Origin: Apostichopus japonicus | Lineage: Eukaryota > Echinodermata > Holothuroidea > Aspidochirotida > Stichopodidae | Length of the DNA: 64,000 nt | Direction of reading: 5' to 3' | Assembly: GCF_037975245.1 (NCBI RefSeq) | Contig: NC_092571.1 | Span: 25,682,564 to 25,746,563, forward strand | In this document: positions 25,801 to 36,640 of the stretch, one piece after another | How the letters are laid out: each line of letters starts with the position of its first letter | How positions within the stretch are numbered: the first letter of the stretch is position 1 | Position numbers and translations under genes: made by a program | The notes under the pieces: model-generated | What the model saw: the letters and a program-made list of their open reading frames with translations, nothing else | What the model was told of the DNA's origin: nothing | The model's database searches: none

Positions 25801-26980
25801 TCGGTTGGCGCGGAGCGTACAAAAAAAATTTGGTCAATAATGCCTCCCAGATCGCAGGAAATGGCACTTCCAGGACCATATAACTTACATCTGTAATTGT
25901 ATATTTGGAGGTTTCATGTTATGAAAATTTGGGTGAAATCATCATGCATTAATGGGGATAGTAATATATTAGTACCACCCTGGAACACATCACATGACCC
26001 TCCATGCATGGTGCGCGTACACGCGTATTTATTGGCATACATTTCCATACGCCAAAGATCTTTGTGTGAAAGGTCATACTTTCCAGTATGGTGCCATATT
26101 GGTTAGCCTAAGTTTGTGTTTACAATTTGTTTACTATTAAGTTTTAGTTTCTTCCAAAAACAGTGAGGTAATACGTTTTTAGTTGGTCATAATAAGGCTA
26201 GGAAACAACTAACACAAGGTTACTCGTTTAGCCTACAGTTTAACTCGGAATTCTGGGCCTAACTTTAGACTCCGTACCATATGAATGGGAAAGCTTACTT
26301 CGAATCGGCAGAATAAGATTAGGGGTTAGAAAGTAGGGTTAAGGAGTAGGGTTTATAGGAATTAGGGTTAGGATGTAGGGTATGGTATGCAGTGTAAGAC
26401 TTATACTACATGCCATCTTATTGGTGTTATTGTTATGTGCACTTACCCTTTATTGTTATGTTAATATTTGTATGGTATGCCTTGCAGCTGGTGTACTGCA
26501 CTGCTGTATGCAGTGCAGTGTTGGAGGAAATACAGTTCAGTTCTGCGCTTACTACCAACCTGTCAACATCTCTTCTATTGTGCCTTGTCCATCCATCCCT
26601 TTAAGTTGTAGTGTACTCTACAAGGAAGTAGGGAATATGGTTAGGGGTTAGGGTAAGGAAGTAGGGAATAGGGTTAGGAAGTAGGGTCGATTGGTGCGGA
26701 TTCTAAATTAGTACCGGACTCTGAGTAAATACTTGGAGAAGTACATCTAGGCCTAGTACTAGTAGTACTACTAGGCTACTAGTAGTAATCCTAATCAACG
26801 TTAGGCTTAGCCTAGAGCCTGGACTAACGTAGGATTTACATACGTCTGGCCAAACAGGGGCTCGATTAGTTTAAGCTTGTCATCGTTAATACCGGGCTCA
26901 ACGCTACATTCAGAACGAATTTGTCGTATGTTGCACAAAAATACAAATACGAGCAACAATTGCGAATGAATGAACTTCAT
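19863..26980 (-). CDS. M6PR: Cation-dependent mannose-6-phosphate receptor, complete, six coding exons
   Basis: Minus-strand exons: 26980-26844, 24713-24568, 23373-23264, 22109-21982, 20709-20583, 19988-19863. All introns are GT-AG and all phases agree, giving 257 residues (human 277). The start ATG at 26980 has A at -3 and opens a signal peptide (about 1-23). The lumenal domain (24-165) keeps the receptor cysteines (C25, C62, C112, C125, C147, C159). It also keeps the equivalents of the bovine mannose-6-phosphate contacts Gln66 (Q74), Arg111 (R117), Glu133 (E139) and Tyr143 (Y149). The cation ligand Asp103 is Gly109 here. One membrane segment spans about 166-189. The tail has YQRYVAHAKGTEQIPHLAYW, a palmitoylation-type DGCDFIC and an acidic end DENILPM, matching the GGA-binding acidic-dileucine end with Ile for the first Leu. 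The receptor carries lysosomal hydrolases from the Golgi to endosomes. Confidence 0.95.
19989..20582 (-). other. M6PR intron 5
   Basis: Donor GTAGGT at 20582-20577, acceptor CCAAAAG ending at 19989. An open frame runs through the intron from the last exon up to 20438. It would give a 191-residue reading with a poly-Gly stretch, but only the last 41 codons are receptor sequence. Confidence 0.8.
21282..22010. repeat. Minisatellite carrying copies of the M6PR exon-4 end and splice donor
   Basis: Nine units of 63-92 bp with CAAGCTTACAATATTATTAAAACCCATC at about 21337 (mutated), 21419, 21508, 21571, 21664, 21737, 21810, 21882 and 21974. The last copy, on the minus strand, is the true end of exon 4 (GATGGGTTTTAATAATATT) plus its donor GTAAGC at 21981-21976. 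Eight of the nine copies keep GTAAGC. Between these blocks lie G-rich spacers (GGGGGAGGGGCAGAGGGGGG). Confidence 0.9.
22966..23259 (-). other. Open frame in M6PR intron 3, not receptor sequence
   Basis: The 97-codon frame starts immediately beyond the donor of M6PR exon 3 (GTAAGT at 23263-23258) and has mixed composition, without low complexity. It does not resemble any part of the receptor, and the phase-consistent exon 3 to exon 4 join skips it. It could be chance or a decayed insertion. Confidence 0.25.
23675..24003 (+). mobile_element. MITE with TTAA flanks, copy 1 (M6PR intron 2)
   Basis: Bounded by TTAA at 23675-23678 and 24000-24003. The ends are inverted: AGGCATTGAAGACTCGC at the left and, read on the minus strand, AGGGAGTGAAGACTTGCGC at the right. 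The interior is about 85-90% identical to 62629-62998. TTAA target duplication is typical of the piggyBac superfamily, but no transposase is encoded. Confidence 0.75.
25107..25175 (-). mobile_element. SINE tail fragment
   Basis: Reverse-complement match to the 3' end of the SINE at 1985-2225, sharing GCCAATGAGGCTTC, CCTGCTTGCAGGAGGATCTAAAATAC and the following ACAT. The tRNA-like head is not seen, so this copy is truncated. Confidence 0.7.
25690..26099. mobile_element. TIR element with 8-bp target duplication TGCCATAT (M6PR intron 1)
   Basis: The 394-bp element at 25698-26091 has 15-bp perfect terminal inverted repeats (CCATACTGGAAAGTA at 25698-25712 and its complement at 26077-26091). Perfect TGCCATAT repeats flank it at 25690-25697 and 26092-26099. 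An 8-bp duplication fits hAT-type transposition. It carries the ACTATCTAAGCGGAGCGCC hairpin module (25783-25825). Its right half contains a CACCCTGGAACACATCACATG block that recurs at 27380-27455 (minus) and, more degraded, at 28935-29015 (plus). Confidence 0.8.
26315..26700 (+). repeat. Degenerate TTAGGG-like interstitial repeats
   Basis: Two blocks (26315-26385 and 26630-26695) are made of TTAGGG, GTAGGG and TTAGGGG words spaced by AA or GAA. They flank about 245 bp of ordinary sequence. They lie inside M6PR intron 1. Confidence 0.6.
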
Positions 26981-27746
26981 TTTCGGATAAAAAACTGCCT
27001 CGTCAAAAAGTATTTCTTAGGGACTTCCCGTTTTGTAAAGTCTCACGCGTAACAAACGTTATGGCTAGATCCCATCCGTTGACATAGTCATTATTTCTAG
27101 TATTTACAACTCTTTTACCAATATTAAATCAAAAAGACTATTTGAAAAAAACTGAATTTATGAACAGTAAACTATATGAGGACAAATATCCTGTTGTAGG
27201 ATAAATAAATATTGAAACACCTCTTTGACTGGTACTGGATGCTTTCTATTGTCGAAGCCCATTGTCATGTGACAACATTTACGCCATCAACTTGAGGCTA
27301 TCACGTGTATCCATCACTGATCTACACTATCAGTGGTATCCATGCACATATAATACATTGAGGTAAATGAATCTGGAGGATTCATGTCAATTGGGTGCGC
27401 GCGCGTACTATGCATGGAGGAACATGTGATGTGTTCCAGGGTGGTACTCAACTGATATTTGTCTGTAGCAGTTCAAGAAAAGTGTTAGTGACTTCGTGAA
27501 AGATTTGCACCAAGACGGATCGGACATGGGAACTAACGGCGTAAGAAGGTACTGGTATTTCAGACGACAGACTGAACCTTATGGAACGCCGAAAGAGAAA
27601 GTATTACGTTGTTTACTTCTATGCTGTCTGTAATCATGTTGCCATCTCTTTTGATGTTGTTGTCTCCTTTTATGTTGTTGTCTCCTTCAGTGTTGTTGTC
27701 TCCTTCGATTTTGCTGTCTCCAAGCTTCAATGTTGTTGTAGTAACG
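26981..27746. other. M6PR upstream region
   Basis: 5' flank of the minus-strand M6PR gene. I see no convincing TATA box. It contains a block shared with the 25690-26099 element (27380-27455, opposite orientation) and a short (GTTGTTGTCTCCTT)-type 18-bp tandem repeat (27650-27722). Confidence 0.45.
27650..27722. repeat. 18-bp tandem repeat, four copies
   Basis: GTTGTTGTCTCCTT plus four variable bases, repeated about four times. On the minus strand it reads as repeated EGDNNI-type hexapeptides within a 112-codon frame. That frame also runs into a transposon end, so it is not a gene. Confidence 0.75.
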
Positions 27747-28475
27747 CCCACTATCAGAGCTCCCAACTGACCCTCATTTCGCGGGTTGGACCCGCATTCT
27801 AACACCCAAACCCGCTGACCAGCGCAAGCGTCCGAAAAAACCCGCATTGTAATTGTCAAGTATACATTAAAAAATTGCATCAAAGTTTGACATAGCAACC
27901 ATCATTTCTTTAGCACTCATCCCACTCAAAACAGACTGTCTTTATCTGTTTTCTACTCCGCGTTACCTCATCGTTTTTACCCTCAAAACAACTCGCGGTT
28001 GACGACATAATGATTCCCGGAATCTCTTCTTACAGTAGTTGTTTCATTTTTTGACAATTGGGTTTGACTCTGAACCGATTCTATTGCATGTAGATTCTGA
28101 TTGACCTGAAAAAGAGATACAATAATAGAGTATAAAACCTCCTTTACAGCATCATTTGAACCTTAAATTAGCCTATATTGTTTTTCATTGGGGGCGAGCA
28201 GCGAACATTTTCATGCCACGGGAAAGAATGAATTATCACCTACTATTCAATTTATTGATGTTACACACCAACAAATGCATATTTCTCAGAAAATTTTGGG
28301 TGACAAAAGCCTTTCTAAGTGCCACCATTTTACATGTAGGCATCAACAGGATTCAAAAAAAAAAATCAAAAGGAGGAGGGGACACCCCCTCCCCTTATAC
28401 CCCTCCCCCAGTTAGGCGATTCGTGGCATGGACCAGCATTTGCCTTCTCAAGAGTTGGGAGCTATATGCCACTAT
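27747..28475. mobile_element. hAT-like non-autonomous element, 713 bp
   Basis: The element at 27755-28467 starts CAGAGCTCCCAACT and ends AGTTGGGAGCTATAT, sharing an 11-bp inverted core. Its flanks CCCACTAT (27747-27754) and GCCACTAT (28468-28475) match at 7 of 8 bases. Near the right end is a copy of the GGAGGGGACACCCCCTCCCC hairpin block. No transposase is present. Confidence 0.65.
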
Positions 28476-31065
28476 GGCTCACATTCCTTGCAGTTGCACC
28501 TAAACTAATATTAATATTAATTATATGATTCTAATACTACTATGATTATACTAACTAAGGCTATATACTATATACCTTTTCCTGAAGGAGAACATCCGGA
28601 CGGGTTCATAACGACTCTAATAATAAGAATATGCCACCTTGAATGCAAAAATAGCAAGCTGCATTGTGTTGCTAAGGAACAACGTACTTTGTCGTTTACT
28701 TCTCATATCTACGGACATCTGTATACAGTACTGATATGCTGCATGCGGTCCAGCTGCAGCTCAATACTCAATGATAGCAATTTTGGAATTGAAAACTGTG
28801 GTTAACATTGGGAAAAGGCTTTACTTATCGATATTACACTGTTCGCATAGCTACACAGGGAATGTGGTAGCTTTGAGATCATGATATTAGTTGTTGTAGA
28901 ATATGAATTCAAGGAGCACTGTAATTAACAGTTGTAGTGCTACTAGGGAGCACATCATATGACTCTCCAGCATGGTTGGTACGTTTTGCACGTCTCCTAA
29001 TTGACATACGCCGATGTTGGTTCAATGTCATTTGAGCACAAGCATTCCTTATTGTGGAATATTTTAGAATAATTTTTAAATTGCTCCTTTCTTACCAATG
29101 AAATTAATATTTACGCTGCAGCCTGAAAAGTTATTACTTAGTAAGTATCTCCAGGACTCGATAACTATGATGGCAGTGGGTCGAAATGGGGAAGACCTGC
29201 CTAGGTCGTATATTCTGTCTAGAGTGCACTATAAGCATAAGGAAATACTTTTTGAGGTACTGACTATTCAGAATAATTAAATTATTATTTGCATTGTACC
29301 GACACATATTATGTGAGTACCGGTGTAGCTTGCGTGCCACAGAACTCAAATGTGACATTAGTACGCCTTAATTCATTTAAGTTGCAGCCTATAGAAGTAG
29401 ATGCCTCCATTACTATTAGAAGCCGACAAATAACTTTGACAGTGGTTTACTGGAATATGAAAATTCATCTATTGATGCTGTCGTCTGTTCATGTTGTTCA
29501 TGTTATATTAATATAGGACCAAAACAAAGATCAACCAAACCTAGTCTGCTGCTGTGGTTAAAATGTCTGCCAAACCTATAGTCAGTTACTTGCCCCTTAC
29601 CTCTCCTCTTCCTTTCGCTCCCCAAAATGTGCTGTCACGAACGAAATAAAAATTATGCACATGCAGTTATCCTATATGGGTTGTATACAGAAATACTCCC
29701 TCACAACGTATCGCACACATGTCAAATAGCTTTGATACTCTGATAGATGTTCACGAAATACATGACAGCGAACTCCGAGATACCTGAGATCCGTTCCAAT
29801 AGATCCCTTTCCCTCACCCCACTCCCATCCTAATATCACCCACTACGTACGTACCACTCTCCCAACTTATTATCACCTTACCTCCACCCCCACTTTACCG
29901 TATACCAACATGGGTGCTCATGGAAACGAATGTGTTTGTTCAACGGTACTTGGGAGAAAGACACTTCTTTTCTATGAAACAAAAGAGAGATTTGTAACGA
30001 AATTGCTACCATTATAAAACTTTACACTTGCATGGTTGCTTTCTGTGACGTCACAATAATGAATGTCATTTTAAAGCAGGTATAGTAACTGAGAAAACCC
30101 ATCACGATAATTCGCTATGGTTTTTGTTACAAAGTTACGAGGGAATGAATCTCCCAAAACATTTGAGGAATCCGATAATAATAATAATGTTTAATGTTAT
30201 ATAATAATGTTTCACTGATAAGGTAAACAATGGTTACGTTTGTAAGAATCTTTAATCCCCTATATACAAGTAGTTTATGTACAGTATATATACACGACAC
30301 ATACAGATATATGTGTTATGTATTACAGTAGTACTTTCACATTTGTCAACAATCCCTGTGTTAGCAAAAAAGGGAAGAAAATGGGATTGATTTAATAATA
30401 TTTGGCATGGATGGACTGCATGTATATGTCTTGAAAAAAAAGACAATGATTTTCCTTTGTGTACAAGTCTCATGGGATTCCAGTGCATTGCAAAGTCTTA
30501 CGAACATACATATGTGACTATACGCAAAGAAAGAAGCACGTGGGTCAAAATATGGGCACACATTAGAACCATTGTCTTTTTGAACTGCAATTTTCCATTC
30601 TAAAATAAAGCGCTTATAGGGGTGACAAAATTTTGCTCGATTTTACCTCATTTCCGATAATCACGTTCATGAAACACAACCGACTCTTTCTTCTAACTTG
30701 TGAAGGCAAATGTCTCTCCTTTAACCCCTTCCCAACTCCACCTCACAACACCAATCCCCCTCCCCCAGCCCTCTCTCTCAAAATGATGATATTGTTGAAT
30801 ATCCCCAACATCGGTTCTACTATGTAATGATAATACAGAAATAAGCGTTTTGTTATAGCCAGTGAATGACGCGTACACTATGTCTTGTTTGCACACATGT
30901 CTGGCTGGTTTGAGCTCACAGAATGGTTATTCAAATATGTTTGGGACCATGACGTTCATAAGATCTAAAGGTTTGGCGAAAACAAAAGAAAGCAAATGAT
31001 TCAGCGATAAAAATTCCACACCGCCCACTATTTCTTAAAGAGGCACGGCCTGTTGCTATATATAA
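28476..31065. other. Intergenic, no gene recognised
   Basis: Holds a degraded copy of the CACATCACATG block (28935-29015) and AT-rich unique sequence. The open frames are short and unsupported on either strand. Confidence 0.4.
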
Positions 31066-31304
31066 ATTGTCGCGTCATTTGTCAATTGTCAATTGTCGCT
31101 TGTCAATTGTCGCTTCTCGGCCTTTTGGCTAAGATCATGCGTAGTATCTGTTCTTTTGATTACATACCCGACGATGATCACATAGTCACAGTTTCGATGC
31201 AAGTGGACTGGGGTTGAGAGCGGATCAGTCGTTCGGTATAGTGTGGTTTTCGTGCCCAGAGTTCTTTCCTGGGCGACTTTTCTTAAAAAGTATTGTCGCG
31301 TCAT
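31066..31304 (+). mobile_element. U2-snRNA-headed retroposon with 13-bp target duplication
   Basis: Bases 31110-31155 match the 5' end of U2 snRNA: TCGCTTCTCGGCCTTTTGG, then CTAAGATCA, then the branch-point-pairing GTAGTA and TCTGTTCTT. After that the sequence leaves U2 completely. It has no Sm site and no U2 stem III or IV, and ends with a GCCCAGAG...CCTGGGC hairpin and CTTAAAAAG. Perfect ATTGTCGCGTCAT repeats flank the insert (31066-31078, 31292-31304), which shows retroposition. The 5' side also carries repeated TTGTCAATTGTCGCTT scraps. It cannot be a working U2 gene. Confidence 0.75.
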
Positions 31305-32315
31305 ATAGTAGGCGATGATTTATAGAAGATTTCGCACTGAACACATATAGTGATAAACATGTATTCACGATATCACCATATTTTTGTTTAAGTTGATGAA
31401 ATAATCGACTGAATACCAGAGAGAAGAAGGCTAGTTTATCATTTAAGTACAGAATTGTATTTTTTTTGGGGGGGGGGGGAGCAAGGGAGAGAAAGGATAA
31501 TATTCCGTTAAAAAATCAAATACAAAATACCCCAAGAAAACGATGCCTTTGCATAACATTCTCCTCGCTACCTTTTCCGAGAGTCCACTTCCTGTATTGA
31601 GTTTTGTAGGAGATGGGTGTGGGTGGGGTATAGGTTAACAGAGCACAAGCCTGACAAACGTATCCCCGTAGCTTCGGCTATTTTGGAACCTGACACAGAT
31701 AGTGCTGAACAAGTTCTGATGTCTGAAATTTGAAACACTGCAAGTTTGTCTTCCATATAAACGGTATACCTCACAGTACCATTCCAGTTTATATGGTTCT
31801 TCCCCTTTAAGTTCATTAGATCGTTCGTTTAGCAACGACACCTTGTGGCCTTTTGTCTTTCCCTGAATATATATTCTATAGTCCACCACACACACATACA
31901 CACAAACACCCACCCATACACCTATACACGAGATTCCAGGTATATAAAGTATTATATCACAATATTGCACGCTTCAATTCACAACGGTCTTTTCAACTCA
32001 GGTTTTCTATTTAATTATACAATACAGCTTCAACTCGGCGATAATACAGTTCTTTGAGATTTTACTCGTCGACTGAATCTTACAAAATCCGTTTCATACT
32101 TTTGTTTTTGTTTTTAGTTCACTGTTCTGCTCATTATAATTTCATACATTTATTTAGTTTGAAAGATGTTTGACTATGAAATGTATTCGACTGTTATTGA
32201 ATACATATAGAACGACAATTTTCGGAAGAAAAGCAGTAATTATTATATCGGATTGTTGGAAAGGTTTTCTCATTTTCTTTCACAAACTCCAGTTATTTCT
32301 TGTAAAATTATCAAA
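31305..32315. other. Upstream region of the Ig-like gene
   Basis: Contains a poly-G tract (31469-31479) and a (CA)n-like microsatellite (31886-31928). AT-rich sequence precedes the ATG at 32316. I see no canonical TATA box at a sure position. Confidence 0.4.
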
Positions 32316-33605
32316 ATGAATGCAATACCGGTGTCCTTACTCATATTCGTTTCACTCTTTACCGAAGTCGTTCCGGAACCAACGATTACCATGTCGGTTA
32401 GTAACGGCTATTCGTCGGGTATTCGAGAGTTTGTGATATTTCCGCAACAACCTTCTACGATTAATTGTGAAGTAGACACCGGAGGCCCGTCCAAATTAAT
32501 TCAGCTGTTTCGCAAGCAAATCCTTGTAGCTGAGTGGACCGTTAGTGAAGGCTTCGGTGCTTCCCTGGGGATAGACACACCTGGAGATCCATTTACGGTA
32601 ACTGTTCCAGCTACAAACGGGAAAAAACTCGTCCTAGGCGTGAGCAAGTCATCGGCCGCAACAGGCAACGGTGATCTTATCTACGACGATATTTACTCAT
32701 GTAGGATCACGATAACCGTGGATCAGGAGAAACCGTTACCGGTATATGTCAACGATGTATCGTTTCGTGTATTCGAAGCTAGAGGTGATCATGGCTGCTA
32801 TTCGAGTATAGGTGTTGAAGCTCTCTATCGGGAAGATCTCTTATACACGTGCTACCAGAGACAGAACAATAGCATTCTAGTATCTGGCGGAGCAGCATTG
32901 ATAGGATCAACTAATCAAGTCATTCGGTGTTTAAATTGTTCTTTAAATGTACAAAGTAAACCTTATTCTACTGTTTCTATTAACCCCGATTCTTTTCAGT
33001 TTGACGATTCCAGTGAGACGATTTCGGTATCTTGTACCGCAAATCCATCCGCGTACTTCATACGGTGGCGTGTGAGTACCATAGCAGGCGAATTACTGGC
33101 AGACGATCTACCTCTGTTGACTTCGTCTAAGTTAAACATCACGATTAATCACGATTTAGACACTTCCGTACTCCGAATCACAGGAGACGATTTGCAGAAC
33201 AGTGGCATTCTCTTCATCACGTGTGTAGGTGGACGTACGACACCGTCTAGTGTAATCGATATAAAAACGATATACCGTGAAGGCGGCGTAGACGATCTCG
33301 GCTCTGCGGGTGATGCAATGCCTAACGAAGTGAACTTGAACCGCTGCTCTAGTGACGGAGATCCACGAATATCGACATTGCCATATATCGTCATTATAGG
33401 TACACTCGGTGTCGGTTTTCTTGTGCTGCTAACTGTCATCATAGGAATGTGTATGCTGCAGACAGGAAAAAAGAGAACCGACAGGAATAAAAACCGCACG
33501 GATTCACAGACACCGGCATCGCACAGGAACAACGATTCCTTTTACGAAGACGTCGGTGACTATGCGTTGGACAACAAAACATATCAGAAGTCAATAGATC
33601 CGTGA
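32316..33605 (+). CDS. Intronless type I membrane protein with Ig-like domains and tyrosine-rich tail
   Basis: An uninterrupted frame of 429 codons. I chose the ATG at 32316 because it has A at -3 and opens directly into a signal peptide (MNAIPVSLLIFVSLF); in-frame sequence upstream has no ATG. The ectodomain holds two or three Ig-like domains. The first (about 30-155) has TINC and DIYSC as the cysteine pair. The middle segment (about 160-215) has several Cys. The last (about 220-320) has ISVSC, a RWRV tryptophan and GILFITC. There are N-glycosylation sites (NNS, NCS, NIT). A membrane segment spans about 357-380, followed by a basic stop-transfer (KKR) and a 45-residue tail with FYEDVGDYALDNKTYQ. 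The tyrosines resemble SH2-docking or ITAM-like spacing, which is inference. CpG-rich codons differ from its surroundings. Single-exon structure suggests a retrocopy or a fast-evolving receptor family. No precise orthologue recognised. Confidence 0.8.
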   Translation: MNAIPVSLLIFVSLFTEVVPEPTITMSVSNGYSSGIREFVIFPQQPSTINCEVDTGGPSKLIQLFRKQILVAEWTVSEGFGASLGIDTPGDPFTVTVPATNGKKLVLGVSKSSAATGNGDLIYDDIYSCRITITVDQEKPLPVYVNDVSFRVFEARGDHGCYSSIGVEALYREDLLYTCYQRQNNSILVSGGAALIGSTNQVIRCLNCSLNVQSKPYSTVSINPDSFQFDDSSETISVSCTANPSAYFIRWRVSTIAGELLADDLPLLTSSKLNITINHDLDTSVLRITGDDLQNSGILFITCVGGRTTPSSVIDIKTIYREGGVDDLGSAGDAMPNEVNLNRCSSDGDPRISTLPYIVIIGTLGVGFLVLLTVIIGMCMLQTGKKRTDRNKNRTDSQTPASHRNNDSFYEDVGDYALDNKTYQKSIDP

Positions 33606-35763
33606 ACTAATTAAGTTCCACCATAATCAAAAACGTTTTACTCTGTACGTTTGCTGTAATTAAACTCAACGCATTGCAACATCGTACTTATACAAAGGAG
33701 AAAAGTTAGTTTCGTCAATATCCGCGCCGAGGAGATGTCTACGGTGTGCCAACATTATTTATGATAAACATTGAAAATTATACCGAAACTGAGATGAGCA
33801 TTGATCCAAACTAATATGAAACTATAAATATAAAGATGAAGTTCACATATAAGTAAATCGAAGCAGAAAGTATATATAAACAATATTACACATTACATAT
33901 ACGTAAATCAGACCACATACTATAAATATGTTCAACATGGTATATATATGTATGGAACAACACACATGTTGATTCGAATCTGTGGCTGAAACTTCAAACG
34001 TGTTTTTTTTTAGACGTCGCGCGCAGCTTTGGGGTCAGCTGTGGCAGTAGTGAGTGTCCGTGCGTCCGTAGGACACATATTTCTAGGATATAGTGTCTCA
34101 TTTGCGTGAATAGTGTCTCGGGGACACTTTCCCTTGCTTTCTAAGCCACCGTGGAAAGTGTCCGGGTTCTCTTTAAAGAGCTTTAACATGGTTCTGTTGA
34201 GTGACAAACGTTTCTGGCCCTATCTACATTCCATTATGACCTATAAGGAGGAGGTAATTTACCAGCAAAGACCAACTTGACAATGATATAAGCATGCACC
34301 CTCAAAACTCGGTTAAAGCATAACTAATACTCCGAGTGTAGACTGTTGTGGGAAGGAGGCGGCAAATGTTATTATTCTCGTGGAGACTACACCCAGAGGG
34401 GCGCTGTCCGCTATATTTCGATCGCGAATCATGGGATAGGTGTATCCAAACTGAAAATCTGAAATTAATGTTTCAAAATGGAAGCCCGTTCCGTATTATT
34501 ACCATATAGCAATATTGGACAAGTGAAATCTAGTCTGAATTGTTTAACTTGGGCCCCGGAACAAAGAAGCACCGCAGAATTCTTCAAAGGTTCCAGAGGT
34601 TATCATCTGCATTATCAAAATAAATTTGCATGTTTGTGTCCAGGATATACTAACTTATCATACGTACAGACACTATGTCAACTTCTATAGACATTTAATG
34701 TAATGCAACATGAACAGTACCGGTACATATAACCTACTAAATTTAGATATAGATAGTCAGAAATGAGAAAATAATGTATAGGCCTACTGGAAAATTTGGT
34801 TGGGATTATAAAAACCCGTTATTGTAACCGTTAGCTGCCTACATCCTCCGTCACAGCCTTCGACCATAACGTAAACTGTAGTATTGTATGGGGAACGCAT
34901 TAAGAGGGAAATATACAGACAACATCGAAAGGCTCTCGCAACTTGCTGTAAGAATAATACATGTTGCGTAGTTTTTTTTTTTTTTGGGGGGGGGGGGGGG
35001 TATCTGCAGTCCTACTTAACAATTTAAAATGAGATACTTAATTTTGATTTGATTTGATTTATTTGTTTTATCACGTGAATATATACATATGAATATATAT
35101 AATATATACACGTGTATATATATATATAATATATACACGAATATATACACGTGAATATATATAATGGAATATTTAATTAAACGTCTACATGGTAGGCAAT
35201 TAACAATGGTTTCTAAATCGTAAAACAGACTTGCTCCAACCTATACATCATGAAGGAAACGTGTTAGTCTATGCGCAGTAGAACAGCCGATAATCATGTA
35301 TACTATAAGGTCTACTCAATCTTCAAACTTTCTGTATTTGCATGGTGATCGGAATTGAAATTTACAAAGGACGTGTCATGTTTCTCTTTTCTTGGTTCCA
35401 ACCTATATATGGAATGACTTACCAAACCGAAATTGCTTTAAAGGTTTGATAAAACTCAGTTGACTTGTCTTTAAAATAAATTGTTAGCAAGTATAGTAAC
35501 GGTACTTTCATGTTTTTATCATATTATATATATAACTTATCAGTTGTCTTACTGCTTCATCCCGTTGTTTTGATTGTAGTCATTTTCTTTTGGTCATTGT
35601 TTATTTTTGTTTCCTTTTATTGCTGTTACTTTCACCTCGGTGTTATCGCGTATACATTCTATTCTGTTTTGTGTTCTTTCATGTGTTTTCATTTAGTTTC
35701 TCTTAAAATGGTTCAAAACATATCAGTTTGTTTTCGAGGTCCTTGGGAGAAGATTAGCTATAT
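33606..35763. other. Intergenic
   Basis: Immediately downstream is a possible ATTAAA poly(A) signal (33659-33664). A cluster of GTGTC/GGACAC words lies at 34050-34170, a T/G homopolymer at 34973-35000, and an AT-rich palindromic tract (TATATATAC...ACACG) at 35073-35166. A 70-codon frame at 34478-34690 has a good start context but no recognisable domain. Confidence 0.4.
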
Positions 35764-36157
35764 ACGCTAACCAGTGGCGGAGCTAGCGGTATTGGTTAAG
35801 GGGGCAAGAATGGTCTGTAGGGGCTCTTTCGACACTATCTAAGCGGAGCGCCACCACAGGTTGGCGCGGAGCGTACAGACATTTTTTGAGTAAAGATACT
35901 TCCTACATCGCCGGAAATGACCCTTTCCTGGCCTTGCTATAATTTGCAGATAAAGGAAGAATAAATAGGTGTCATCGCCAACAAAATGTGACAAATGTCA
36001 ATAGGTAGATTAGAGCGCAATAAAAAGTAAATAATCGCGAATAAGTAAAATGTGGTAAAAAGATGAAAAGGGCGCCAGCAGTCCATTTGAGTCCGTCAGG
36101 GGGGGGGGGAGGGCATCCGCCCCCTGACTGTATGGATGCTCCGTCACTGACGCTTAC
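35764..36157. mobile_element. hAT-like non-autonomous element, 378 bp
   Basis: The element at 35772-36149 starts CAGTGGCGGAGC and ends GCTCCGTCACTG, an inverted 12-bp end with one mismatch. The flanks ACGCTAAC and ACGCTTAC match at 7 of 8 bases, the hAT-type duplication length. It contains the ACTATCTAAGCGGAGCGCC hairpin module (35833-35876) and a poly-G/poly-C palindrome near the right end. Confidence 0.8.
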
Positions 36158-36389
36158 CAAATAACGCCGTTTAAATCAAGTTTGAAAGAAAACAAAAAGA
36201 CTGTCTATACTATTGTAGTTGTGATTAAATAATAGGCCTATGTTGACAACGTGTGGGCCTGATGATTGGCGCAATGGACTGACATATAAAACACTGCAGA
36301 TGATCCGGTGGATAATAATTATAACAATGATAATCAGCAGTTATTTTTTTACGACACTTAAGCGACCACAAATGTGAGAGAAGCCCGCA

Positions 36390-36640
36390 AGGGCTAACAG
36401 ATTACAAATAAATGGACACGTCGGGTGGCTTCCAATTCAACATTTTAATTCAAATTTGGAATCTTTTCAACTTAGAAAGCCATTTCAGATGGGAAAACCG
36501 TAGATTGCTCTTTGATGAAAACCCCACCTTACTATGACCCGGCCGGGTATCGAACCCGGAACCGCCCGATTGCTAAGCCTCATTGCCGCATGCCACCGCC
36601 TTTATCCACTCGGCCACAGTACCGGTGGAGAAAAATCCCA
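36390..36640 (-). mobile_element. tRNA-derived SINE (tRNA-Leu/Ser-like head)
   Basis: On the minus strand an A box (GTGGCCGAGTGGATAAAGG, about 36599-36617) and a B box (GGTTCGATACC, 36546-36556) are followed by a tail. Tail words such as the complement of CATTTCAGATGGGAAAACC recur at about 60670-60690. An intact acceptor stem and anticodon arm are lacking, so this is a SINE rather than a tRNA gene. Confidence 0.75.

Noticed and set aside
31110-31290. Functional U2 snRNA gene
   Set aside because: Only the first 46 bases match; the Sm site and 3' stem loops are absent, and 13-bp target repeats show retroposition.
32253-32315. In-frame extension of the Ig-like gene upstream of the ATG at 32316
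   Set aside because: It would need a TTG start and would place 21 residues before a clear signal peptide; the ATG at 32316 has a good context.
36540-36620. Functional tRNA gene on the minus strand
   Set aside because: The A and B boxes are good but the acceptor stem does not pair, and the downstream tail is shared with other dispersed copies.
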